Shown here: positions 1 through 10,965 of the stretch, piece by piece
Numbering within the stretch: position 1 is the stretch's first letter
Layout: the number at the start of each line of letters is the position of its first letter
Source of the DNA: Rhizophagus irregularis
Taxonomy: Eukaryota; Glomeromycota; Glomeromycetes; Glomerales; Glomeraceae
Assembly (NCBI RefSeq): GCF_026210795.1
Contig: NC_089459.1
Span: 1,798,001 to 1,862,000, forward strand
Reading direction: 5' to 3'
DNA length: 64,000 nt
Translations under genes and position numbers: made by a program
Notes under the pieces: generated by a model
Told to the model about the DNA's origin: nothing
The model's input: the letters and a program-made list of their open reading frames with translations, nothing else
Database searches by the model: none

Positions 1-830
1 ATCGGCCAAAAATCAGACCAAAATTGACTAACATTATAAATCGGCATATCTGATTGATGCCAATCAGACAATTTGATAAAAATTCAGCAAAAAATCATTA
101 TATTTGATTGACGGCTGATTGATGCTAGTTGAAATCAAAAAAAAAATGGACAAATGGCAAATCAACCTAAAATTTGCCCAATATTCAAATATGCACTTCT
201 GATTTATGGAAAATTGACAATTCAATAAATATTCAATAAAAATTCAATAAAAATTCAGCAAAAAATCATTATATTTGATTGACGGCTGATTGATGCTGGT
301 TGAAATTAAAAAAAAAAATGGACAAAATAGCAAATCAACCTAAAATTTGCCCAATATTCAAATATGCACTTCCGATTTATGGAAAATTGACAATTCAATA
401 AATATTCAATAAAAATTCAATAAAAATTCAGCAAAAAATCATTATATTTGATTGACGGCTGATTGATGCTGGTTGAAATTAAAAAAAAAATGGACAAAAT
501 AGCAAATCAACCTAAATTTGCCCAATATTCAAATATGTACTTCAGATTTATGGAAAATTGACAATTCAATAAATATTCAATAAAAATTCAATAAAAATTC
601 AGCAAAAAATCATTATATTTGATTGACGGCTGATTGATATCAAAAAAAAAATCTGACAAATTTGTAAATCAACCTAAAATTTACAATATTCAAATATGTA
701 CTTCAGATTTATGGAAAATTAACAATTCAATAAAAATTCAATAAAAATTTAGCAAAAAATTATCATATTTGATTAACAGCTTAAAATTTGCCTAATATTG
801 TCTGATTTATGGCACTTTTATATCAAATTG
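1..830. repeat. Tandem array of ~172-bp AT-rich units
   Basis: About four and a half copies of a unit of roughly 172 bp follow each other. Each contains the words GACGGCTGATTGATG, AATCAACCTAAAATTTG and GGAAAATTGACAATTC. Copies differ by small indels and the last one decays after about position 700. No open frame runs through it. The vocabulary (ATCGGC, AATCAGA) returns at 3440-3590, so both parts may belong to one repeat family. The left edge is outside the window. Confidence 0.85.
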
Positions 831-1019
831 CACTGGTCAAAATCAAAACTTTTGGGCATGGAAAAATTGTCTCAATTTCAGAAGTTATTCGAATAAACGA
901 TTTTTCAAAATCAACTTATGATGTACTAAGCCGCAGCCACAGTAAAATTAATCTGGCAATTAGTTGATCTATTACCGAATTTAGACTTTATTTAAACTAA
1001 AGTTTCGAAACTTTATCTT

Positions 1020-3035
1020 CATCTAACTTCATTCCTAAACAAAACGGTTTTAAACGTTTTGGGATTTTTTTTTAATTTTTTATCGGAAATAATGTTCCAA
1101 TTTTTAACATTTTTATTTTTTATGAAACGTTTTTTAACTTTTCATTTAATATTTTCAATCGGAACATTAGTTAACGTTCTGATTTTATTAATTTTTTTTT
1201 GCAAAAACTATTACTTTAAAAAACGTTTTCTAACATTTTTTTTTTATACTTTTAAATAGGAAATCGGCTCCTACTTGGATACCGAATTCCAAAGGTAAGT
1301 TTCGAAGAATTTCTTTGAAACTTTATAAAAAAAAACGTTTTCTAACATTTTTTTTATACTTTTATATAGGAAATCGTCTCCTACTTGGATACCGAATTCC
1401 AAAGGTAAGTTTTGAAGAATTTCTTTGAAACTTTATAAAAAAAAACGTTTTCTAACATTTTTTTATACTTTTATATAGGAAATCAGCTCCTACTTGGATA
1501 TCGATTTCCAAAGGTAAGTTTCGAAACAAAAGTTTCGAACTTTAAAAAACGTTTTTTAATATTACTAAAAACGTTTTTTTTTACTTTTGTATAGGAAATC
1601 GGCTCCAACGTGGACGCCGATATTCCAGATAAGTTTCGCATTTTCGAAACTTCTTTTGAAAAAAACGTTTAACGTTTTTTTTTTAATATTATTGTAGGAA
1701 TACCGTAAAGTTTCGATTTTTCGAAACTTTTTGACAAAAATTAATAAAAAACGTTTAATTTAACGTTTTTTATTATATTTTATTATTTTTTTTTGCAGGG
1801 AAATCGGCTCCAATATGGATACCAGAATCCCGCAGGTAAAGTTTCGATTTTTTGAAACTTTTTGAAAAAAATTAATAAAAAACGTTTAATATAACGTTTT
1901 TTATTATATTTTATTATTTTTTTTTGCAGGGAAATCGGCTCCAATATGGATACCGGAATCCCACATGCAAAGTTTCGATTTTTCGAAACTTTTTGAAAAA
2001 AATTAATAAAAAAACGTTTAAATTTAACGTTTTTTTATTATTTTTATTAATTTTTTTTGCAGGAAATCAGCTCCAAATTGGATATCGGAATCCTGCAAGT
2101 AGTTTCGATTTTCGAAACTTTTTGACGCAAATTAATAAAAAAACGTTTAAATTAACGTTTTATTATTATTTTTATTATTTTTTTTTTTGCAGGAAATCGG
2201 CTCCAAATTGGATACCGGAATCCTGCAAGTAAAGTTTCGAAGTTTCGAAACTTTACGAAACTTAATAAAAAAACGTTTAAATTTAACGTTTTTTTATTAT
2301 TTTTATTAATTTCTTTTGCAGGAAATCAGCTCCAAATTGGATACCGAAATCCCGCAAGTAAAGTTTCGATTTTCGAAACTTTTTGACGCAAATTAATAAA
2401 AAAAACGTTTAATTTAACGTTTTTTTTATTATTTTTTATTATTTTTTTTTGCAGGAAATCGGCTCCAAATTGGATACCGGAATCCCGCAAGTAAAGTTTT
2501 GAAGTTTCGAAACTTTATGAAACTTCGAAACTTTATGAAACTTAATAAAAAAACGTTTAAATTAACGTTTTTTTATTAGATTTTATTATTTTTTTTGCAG
2601 GGAAATCGGCTCCAAATTGTACCAGAATCCCGCAGGTAAAGTTTCGTCGAAACTTTTTGACGCAAATTAATAAAAAAAACGTTTAATTTAACGTTTTTTT
2701 TATTATTTTTTATTATTTTTTTTTGCAGGAAATCAGCTCCAAATTGTACCGGAATCCCGCAGGTAAAGTTTTGATTTTTCGAAACTTTTTGATGAAACTT
2801 AATAAAAATGTTTAATTTAACATTTTTTATTATATTTTATTAATTTTTTTGTATGGAAATTGGCTTCGATTTGCCATCCTACAGGTAACGTTTTGATTTT
2901 TGAAACTTGAAACTTAAAAAAAAACGTTATTTTAATGTTTTTTCTTTTTTTTTTTGTAGGAAAATCATCTCCAATTTGTAGAAACAAATGGGAATTAAGG
3001 AATTTAACGTATACCGGATTTGTTAGAAAGTTGGG
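1020..3035 (+). other. Array of ~15 splice-bounded mini-exons (~36 nt)
   Basis: About 15 units of roughly 100-140 bp repeat. Each has a T-rich tract ending in TAG or GCAG, a conserved core of 35-37 nt beginning GAAATCGGCTCC, then GTAAGT or GTAAAG. A 36-nt core keeps the frame and would encode the 12-residue repeat KKSAPNWIPESR, with a lysine codon split across the junction. Other cores are 35 or 37 nt, and a few have lost a splice base (GATAAG near 1630, TGCAAAG near 1970). The intron-like parts carry two inverted repeats, GTTTCGA..TCGAAAC and AAACGTTTAA..TTAACGTTT. A last exon starting near 2958 could end at a TGA near 3040. I found no signal-peptide exon. It could be a repeat-effector gene of the SP7-like kind known from this fungal group (unverified), or a satellite that mimics exons. 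Confidence 0.5.
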
Positions 3036-3084
3036 ATGATTTTTGGTGAAATTGTTTTATATGTATATGTAATATTTTAAATTT

Positions 3085-3350
3085 CAGAATAAAATTTACT
3101 GTAATTTGCGATACAATTCAGAATACAAATCAGAATAAATTTTTTACTACAAATCGGAATAAATTTTACTACAAATCAGAATAAATTTTACTACAAATTG
3201 GAATAAATTTTACTACAAATCAGAATAAATTTTACTACAAATTGGAATAAATTTTACTACAAATTGGAATAAATTTTACTACAAATTGGAATAAATTTTA
3301 CTACAAATTGGAATAAATTTTACTACAATTCAGAAAATTTTGTCACAAAT
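3085..3350. repeat. 22-bp satellite
   Basis: The unit ATTGGAATAAATTTTACTACAA repeats about nine times with minor variants (AATCAGAATAAATTTT). It is non-coding and lies between the mini-exon array and the right end of the candidate element. Confidence 0.85.
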
Positions 3351-3599
3351 TTACCATAATTCAGAATAAATTCACTGCAATTCGGTAAATTTATGAATAA
3401 TATTTTTTAAACAATTCGGATTAAAAATACTAAGCAATTCAGATACAATTCAGACATTCTGATCGGCATCGATCGGCCTGCCAATCAGAACTTTGCCTAA
3501 ATTAATAAATCGGCCATATTTATCACCAAATTCAGCCTAAAATCAGAAATCCGATTTCTAGCCGATTTGGACTATTTCGACCAGTGTGGTAAAATCAGA

Positions 3600-5134
3600 A
3601 CTTCTGGTCATGCGAAGAAGAGCGGGCGTGATATCCAACACCTTATCTTTAAGGGATTTTATCTTACATCTTGAACGCCAAAGTTGGTGATAAATTTCAC
3701 GTTGTAATTTAAGAAAATTTCTTGAAATAATATTGCAGGCAGAACGCTGAGGTAGTTTGGAGTTAGAAGTAATTAAGGAAGAAAGATCACGTGGAATAAA
3801 ACCTTGGAGAAACTAAAGTCCAGTAAATGAAGAGGACTCAGAGTATGTTTGAAGAGACGAAAAGCCAACAGAAGGAAGAGCTTTTAATTGGAAAAGGAGA
3901 GAATCCAAGTCTTGTCGGGCTTTAGGAGAAGATGAAGCTTTTTGAGCAAGGCGATTTAAAAATCGATCCATTAGTTCCAATAAAATGCGTTGAGAAGGCA
4001 ATGAAGGAGAATTATTATCGATCAGACTGGAGTCGGCATCCGGGAAGCATGTAAAGAAATGTTCAAGGGTTTCCATAAAGATACCGCAATTTGGACACAA
4101 AGAGTCATCCGCATATAAATCCAGGTAACGATGTCGTAAGCGAAACATCAAGAGAAGTTCATCAAACCAGAGCTGGAGCTGGAATCGAAAAGAGGCAGAA
4201 ATATGTGAAATATCTAAACAATGGTACAGAGTGTCTTTGAGAAGGCCAAAAGTAAGAGTCCAATCAATTACAAAGTAAGAGGACCGCAATGGAGTGAATC
4301 TAAAAAAACTTAATAATTCAAAGAAGACTTTCATGTCCGAGATAGTATGCCAATAGGCGACTGGATCATTAATGAGAGGAACATCGTTGCATAAAAAGGC
4401 GACAAGTAATCCATGGGAGGGAGTGGGAATATCAAACAAAGGTTCAAAAGGAAACAAGGGAACATTGAGGGAATCCGTAAGCGAAGAACAACAGGAGAAA
4501 TATTCATCATTAGAGACATCCGTAATTTGTAAAAAGGTGCAGTTGAGACTGGAGTTGGAGGTGCAGCAATAAATGGCCATCCAAAGGATGTATAAGGGAG
4601 ACCGAACATGTCATTCAGGAGAGGAGTAGCAAAAGTTTGAAAAAGGGATGTATTGATGCTTGGTGTAAAATGTAATAGAATTATTACAAGGCAGAAGACG
4701 AAGAATGTAAACTGTGAAGAATAAGGCCTAGTTCAGAAGCTTGCGTGGAAAGCGGACAATTAATCCACGAAAGTACACCAGAGGCAAGGATAAGGTCATC
4801 ATCCCTTTGAAGCCATCGCAGACATCGTATAAATCATGTGTAGAGTTAAATTTCCTTTTGGCATATAGATAAATATGATGTTCCAGACTTCCAGTCCAAT
4901 GCGTAAGTCTAAATCAGGATTAGAAAGGACATTGGGTAGGTGAGAAGATACCAAAGCATTTGTAGGCAAATTAACAGGAGAATTATTCACTAGAAATAAT
5001 TCAGGAATATGTATACGGGAATATCCTAATAAAATTTTAAAAAATGAACATATCAAAAAAGGAGACAAAAATAAATTAATATTATTACAGGTAGAATCAA
5101 TATGCGAAGACATATGAAATAATTGTAAACACAA
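3600..5134 (-). pseudogene. Remnant of a LINE-like retroelement (C-terminal part)
   Basis: The main open segment (3813-4580) carries a C-terminal zinc-knuckle-like pattern (CPNCGIFMETLEHFFTC) typical of the tail of fungal LINE-like polyproteins. Past an in-frame TAG it continues in the same frame toward 3600 with more family-like sequence (QLWRSRCKIK). Upstream, 4331-4609 is the continuation in another frame, so there is at least one frameshift. 4799-5134 is a further piece. No reverse-transcriptase YxDD box is visible here. The gene is dead and truncated. The family assignment rests on the zinc knuckle and on similarity in style to the element at 47.4-51.2 kb. Confidence 0.55.
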
Positions 5135-5998
5135 CTTACATTTGAAGTTTGCTTAGAGTTTATATTAAAATTTTTCAAAAGTTGCGTATTACAGGGGTAT
5201 TTTCAAAATTTCGTTATCCTACATACCCATGTTTTTAACACAACTAGTGATTCGATGAGAGGATTCTAATGATAGTAAAATCGCATTTCTAGCTTCAATA
5301 TTGACAGAGTTATGCCATAAAATGTATTTTTACTTCAGTATTTAAGTTTATTTGTGAGTTGTATTAGTGTCCAAGAACGCTCTGGATTGCAAATTATATA
5401 TGATCAAAAAATGATGATAATAACTTTGACGATAGACAATCAATATCGATTCTGTTAAAAGAATCGGCAATATTTTCTCCAAGTTGTTAGTAAAGAAAGT
5501 ACTGGACATGCTAATTATTCAATTAAGGCTTATGAGATCTTATCTGCTTTTGGAGGTGTACTTAGTAGCCATGGTTTATGAATTATTTTGCCAAAAATGC
5601 TGTAAGAGTTGTATAATTTCGAATGATAATTGCATGATAAAAAATTTTCTCCCTGCTTAGTCTACATTATAAATAAACAGTACGGATCTTAAAAGAGTTG
5701 ATAACAAGTCCAGCAATTTTTTTAAAATCAGGAGTAATTTGATTTGTAATTAACCCGTCATCCATCATAAAATTCTCTTATATTCATATTAATAACTCAT
5801 AACACAATAGTCTCCATTAGATTAAATCATTTATCGCTTTTAATTATTAAAATTAGTTATAATATTCAAAATTTTACAACAAAAATGAGTATAAAAATTA
5901 CTACTAATGTTTACATAATCTTATGTAGCGTTCCTTAAAATAATATTATTAATCAAAATTTCCATTTTTTTTTATTGAATTAAATTATATTGATTATT
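5135..5998. other. Intergenic AT-rich stretch
   Basis: No gene, repeat array or RNA gene is recognisable. The right part must contain the 3' untranslated region of the kinase gene, whose stop codon lies at 5999-6001. Confidence 0.6.
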
Positions 5999-8900
5999 CT
6001 AAAAGCCCTTTGATCCTACTTTGCACAAATTTCCTCCAATTTTAAAAATACTGATCCAAGTAACATGAAGTAAAAATAAGGCAAAGCTAAAAGTTACTCG
6101 CTTACTATTTAAATAAATTATAATGGTTAGTCATATAATAAATAAATAACATTATTATTATTATAAAATACTTACGTGTAAAGGTCTATAATTGCAAAAA
6201 TAATAACTGGATATAATACCCAAGGTGTAGGTGAATAAGGTGAACAAGGTGTCACGCAGGTTGCAATCTATAATTATAAAATGGGATCAGAGTTCAAGTT
6301 CTCGTTAGTAAATTGTGAAATATCAAAATAAAGATTCATTACAAGTAAATACCTTTATTATAACTATAATAAGCTTTAGAAATTTCCACCATCCACCTTC
6401 AAATATTCGAGAAGATATTAATTCCAAATAGTATGTAACGTGATATAATGAATCTCTGGGAGGTATTGCACGAACAATTGCTGCTTGATTATCGTGGATT
6501 TGCCCATTCTTTAAAGAACAACAAATAATTTCAAAATTAATAAATTAACCATTAATTGACAAATATGTTACAAACAACAAGGTAACTTCTTTTTCCACCT
6601 TAAATATTGATGAAATCTGTTCAACATCTTCAATACCAGATGTTGAAGAACCTTCGCTCTCTCGAGCGATATGAACTTTTTCAGCAACTTTCTTACGTTT
6701 ACGTAAATTTGTTGTTTCATCATTATTTCCGATAGATTCGATAGATTCGGAAGAAGAAACGTCTGACGATATAACAGATTCTGATATTATGTGATGTGTA
6801 TTTAAACCGACTTTACTAGATGTCATTCTTGTGGTAGTAGTAGAATTGTTGGTTGAAATTGGAGCTGATGATGAACTTGTCACATATTCTTCATTTGGTA
6901 ATGAGACTATCGTATCATATTAATGGATATAAACAAGATAAGATTTTCATTCTTCGTAATAGAATTATGGTGTAATAAATGATAGTTTCTAGAAATAATT
7001 TAAAATTGTTAGAAAATGGTAAAATCACAAAAAATTTCGATTAAATTGCATGATAGTTAATTAATTATACATACACCTGGAGTTTCATTATAAACGTTTT
7101 TTGCAAAAGTCGGCCTAATATCTTCAACTGATTTCAATATCTCATCACAAGAAGGTCTACTTTTTTTATTCCATGATAACAATCGTTTAATCAAATTTCT
7201 AAGTTGTTGAGGAATTTTACGTGAAGAACTTGTAAAAAAATTGTTATTTTCCGGAAACGACACACTAAATAAAAGAAAAAAAATTTTTTTCCATTGTTAA
7301 AATAGTGATGGGTACACTATAAATAATATTTCGTGAGTAACTAACCTTTTGAAATGTAAAATTTCTTGTTTCAATAAATCAACATCATCCACTTGATAAT
7401 AAGGAAGTCTTGAATAACAAAGATAATAAAGAACCATTCCCAAAGACCACATATCAGATTTTTGAGAATAATCTTTATAATATTTTCCATTCTCATCAAC
7501 TATTAAAAAATTTTAAGTAAAATAAGTAAAGTAAATTAATTATAAAAAAAAAATAGTATTTATATAGTAAATAAATTACCAGTTAATAATTCAGGTGCCA
7601 TAAACTCAAGAGTTCCAGTTGCGCCAGTTCGATCACGTTCTGAAAGTTGATCTAATATTTCACATTCTCCAAAATCTGATATCAAAACTCTTGGTCTAAA
7701 ATAATCAATTTACAAATTTACTAAATGCTGAAAAAAATGAATGGTAATTAATCTATATATTAATATATTAAAATACTAACATACTATTTTCCTCCTCGTC
7801 ATATTGTAATAGCAAATTTGAAGGTTTTAAATCCCTATGCACAATACCGTGTCGATGTAAGTGAGCCAAACCTTCACAAATATCTATAAACAACGACCAA
7901 ATCTCTGGCAATTCTAAATAACGTTTTTTTGGTACATTATTAGGATTTGTTGTTGATTGTTCATGTGCTTGTCTCATTCTTCTTGTACGCAATAAACGTT
8001 CTTTTGCGCTTAAATTTACTTCCTCTGAATCATGTTGTGTTGATGATTGCTCTTTAATATATTCTTCTAAATTTCCTCCATTAGCGCATTCCATTAAAAT
8101 AAATAAACATGGAACTTGTGGACCAAAATTTGTTAATTGATGATATTCTAACCAAGCATGCTTATAATCCACAATATTTGGATGATGTAACTTTTCTAAT
8201 AAATGAACTTCTCTTAACATCCTAACCAACCATGAATGATTATCACCAACGGCAACTTTCTTAATAGCATATTCTCCCAAATGTACGTTATCCAGAATAT
8301 GCTATTGAATATTTTTTTTTGTTTTTTTTTAAAAAAATAATCGGAACAATATTTTATAGAAAGTCCAATTAATATTTGCAACATACCTTACAGAGATAAA
8401 CAGATCCACGAAATCCTCGTCCCAGTTTTTTTTCTTCAATAAAAAATCTCTCATAATATCCTTGATTAAATGAATTTTGTGAAAGGTTAGAATGTGTTTC
8501 AAAATCTGAATTTATGGATGATGATGATGTTGTTGTTGTTGAAGATTCTGCAAAGGAGTGTGATGAAACAGTGTGCGTAGAAAATGTGGATTGCCCAATT
8601 ATAGGTGATACTTCGGGTTGAATGCTTGAATTAAACAATGAAAATTTAAATTCAATACATTTAATTGAAAATACAAAATTAACAGTTATAAAACAAACCT
8701 TTCAGAATTCCCTAATAAACGAAAATAATTTCTATGCATAAAATCTGGATTTAAAGTCTTTTAATATTACATTAAAAAATTAATAATATTATTTAAGTTC
8801 AACATCTATGTACATATATATAAACTAAATAAATTTAAACATACGCTAGACATATGATTAGCTGTTTCATAAGGTCTTCCGCATATAAAACACGCAGGTG

Positions 8901-9479
8901 ATGTAGTCAACACCTTAATTTTTATTTTAAGATTAATTAAATGTAAAGTTGAAACCAAACACATTCAAACTTAAAGAATTAAACCTGAGACTGGGATGAT
9001 AACGGATCATTTCTTGGTGGTAAACGTCTAACCGAAACGCGTCGGTTAGTAGTATTATAAAGGACTAATTGACCAGCGTTTTCATTACGCCTAAAAATTT
9101 ACGTATTTATTTGAAAAAATATATATATATATATAAATACATACGAAATAAAAACATTTATTAACTTTATTTAATTTAAAAAACAAACACACAGAATGAC
9201 CGTCCACTCTTTAGAGTAAGGGACAAGTTCATTATGACTATCAATACCACTATCATATATTGTAGAGGAATGAGAAGTGCTCCCTTCACCAACTTGACCA
9301 TAAGTAAAAGTATTTCTTCTAGATCTTATAATTTTTCCCGGTGGTGGTTCAAAAGGTTCAATAGTGCAAGGTTGAGCACTCGGAAAGATCATTGTAATTT
9401 TATCAGAATTTTCAGAATCAACTTCATCATGAGTTAATAATACATTTTGTAAATTTTTAGAATTTTTTCGTGATTTCAT
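5999..9479 (-). CDS. IKS-family serine/threonine protein kinase, 13 exons
   Basis: The spliced frame gives 808 residues. Exons on the minus strand are 9193-9479, 8985-9090, 8845-8913, 8699-8757, 8387-8624, 7781-8301, 7580-7695, 7346-7499, 7077-7264, 6572-6906, 6353-6508, 6176-6267 and 5999-6104; every junction is GT-AG and phases match. The N-terminal part has a CFICGRP zinc-like motif near residue 140 and FMHRNYFRLL, both IKS-like. The kinase domain has the glycine loop LGRGFRGSVYL (~240-250), the lysine in YAIKK (~267), HRDLKPSN (~405), DFGE instead of plain DFG (~434) and MAPELL (~455). The tail is serine-rich and then has hydrophobic segments in the last three exons, suggesting a membrane anchor. 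The family is related to yeast Iks1, whose role is poorly known. Less certain: the start (an upstream ATG at 9512 is possible) and the exon-10 donor (GTAACA chosen). Confidence 0.88.
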
Positions 9480-10965
9480 TTCTAAGAAATTCGGATAAAT
9501 AGAAAATATCAAGAGAAGAAAAAAAAGACTAAAAAATACTGATTAGAATTCATAATTAAAATATTTCGTGGGGAAATTTTAGGATTGCAGATCCAAAATA
9601 TGAAAAATATGATCATTTGTGTAACATTAGTTACACCATGTAGAGTTAGGTACGTAAATTAATCATAAAATATTAAAATACAGTTTTTCATTTAATAAAT
9701 TAAGGAATTAAGGAATTTTTTTAGCGTAAATAATGTAATCATTATAGATGAATAAAAAATAAATATAATTAATATAAATAAAATTAAAAATTATTATATT
9801 CGACGGATCTAGACTTAAGAGATTTAAGATTCGAAATATTGGAAAGACAAGGGATCAAAATGAGATACGAGAGAAATAATTTCAAAAGGGCTCTTCAAAA
9901 ATCTCATGAAAATTTTCTTATTGAGAAAAAAAATTTTAAATTTGATTAACTTTTATTTCAAAAATTCGCTTGCTATATAGAGTAAGATCATATTCATTAG
10001 ATCATTTGGTAAATAAAATATTATAGGCCCTATGCATGCCACCCTGCGTAATATGTTTCAAGAAACATTTTTTTAATATTTTAAATATTGTACAGTATTT
10101 ACGGAAAACATAATTACCGTAATTGCAAAGCTTCTTTTTAATTAAACTTTCGTAAATTTCTCTCAAAAAATTCGTTCTAATTAAGCACGTTGTGATGTAA
10201 ATCAATAAACATTGACATACAACAAACAAACAAAATCAATTAACTTGTTGCTGACAAATAATTAATTTTCGGAATTTCAGAATATTTGGCTTAAAAGTCA
10301 TTCTTTCTTTAGAAAATAGTAATATTTTTATTGTTTTTTAAATTAATTAATTATTTAATTAACAAACAATAAAATATTCATTCGAATAAATCAGTTTCAG
10401 TTTCTAAACGGGACATATATAGAAATTTAATCTATTGTTATATATAAATTTCTTTCTTTCCACCGGGCACGTTTCAGAATTTGAATTATAAGCCGAAATA
10501 AAACATTTCTCATGCAATTATATTTAATTCGAAATTTGAACGATCAAAGCAGAATTGGGTTAAGGGTAAAGGATAAAGCTTGATCAAGTTAGTTTGATTG
10601 TACGTATGCACGTGATATGTCTATCATTTTGTCCCGCTTTTAGCTATGCTTTTCCGAAATAGTTTCAAATTAATATATAATCCCCAATTAAAATGCTTAA
10701 TCCAATTGAACACAATTTAAGCAAATCATGTATAAAGTAAGTTAAATCATTTGGTTTATTCGAATACATATATAAAATATCATTAAAATTTCTCTTCCCT
10801 TTTTATTATTCCCCCCCCTCCTTTTTTTCGGTATACATGCACACACACGCACACATATATACATGTAAATATTTTCTATACTTATAATAATTATTAGATT
10901 CTTTCGTATGTTTTTTAAAAAATATATATACATATATAATATAATTAAGAAGGGAATAATAAATA
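9480..10965. promoter_or_regulatory. Shared 5' region of two divergent genes
   Basis: This 1.5-kb AT-rich spacer separates the kinase (minus) from the seven-transmembrane gene (plus), so both promoters must lie here. A C-rich run (CCCCCCCTCC near 10815), a CA-rich microsatellite (10838-10855) and TATATA stretches close to 10925 are visible. No specific factor site can be claimed. Confidence 0.45.

Larger units (their letters stand above)
831..3586. mobile_element. Candidate inverted-repeat element bounded by CACTGGTC / GACCAGTG
   Basis: The segment starts with CACTGGTCAAAATC and ends with the inverse GACCAGTG. It encloses the mini-exon array and the 22-bp satellite. CACT-type ends suggest a CACTA-like non-autonomous element, but I see no matching target duplication (TTG on the left, TGG on the right). 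The sequence just outside the right end resembles the sequence just inside the left end, so two related copies may have recombined. The boundaries are tentative. Confidence 0.35.

Noticed and set aside
1059-1259. Open frame MGFFFNFL... as a signal-peptide exon for the mini-exon array
   Set aside because: It spans intron-like T-rich sequence and runs into the first acceptor without a sensible donor. Low complexity.
10002-10229. 75-codon minus-strand frame in the divergent spacer
   Set aside because: No motif and no plausible splice partner; lies in promoter-type AT-rich sequence.
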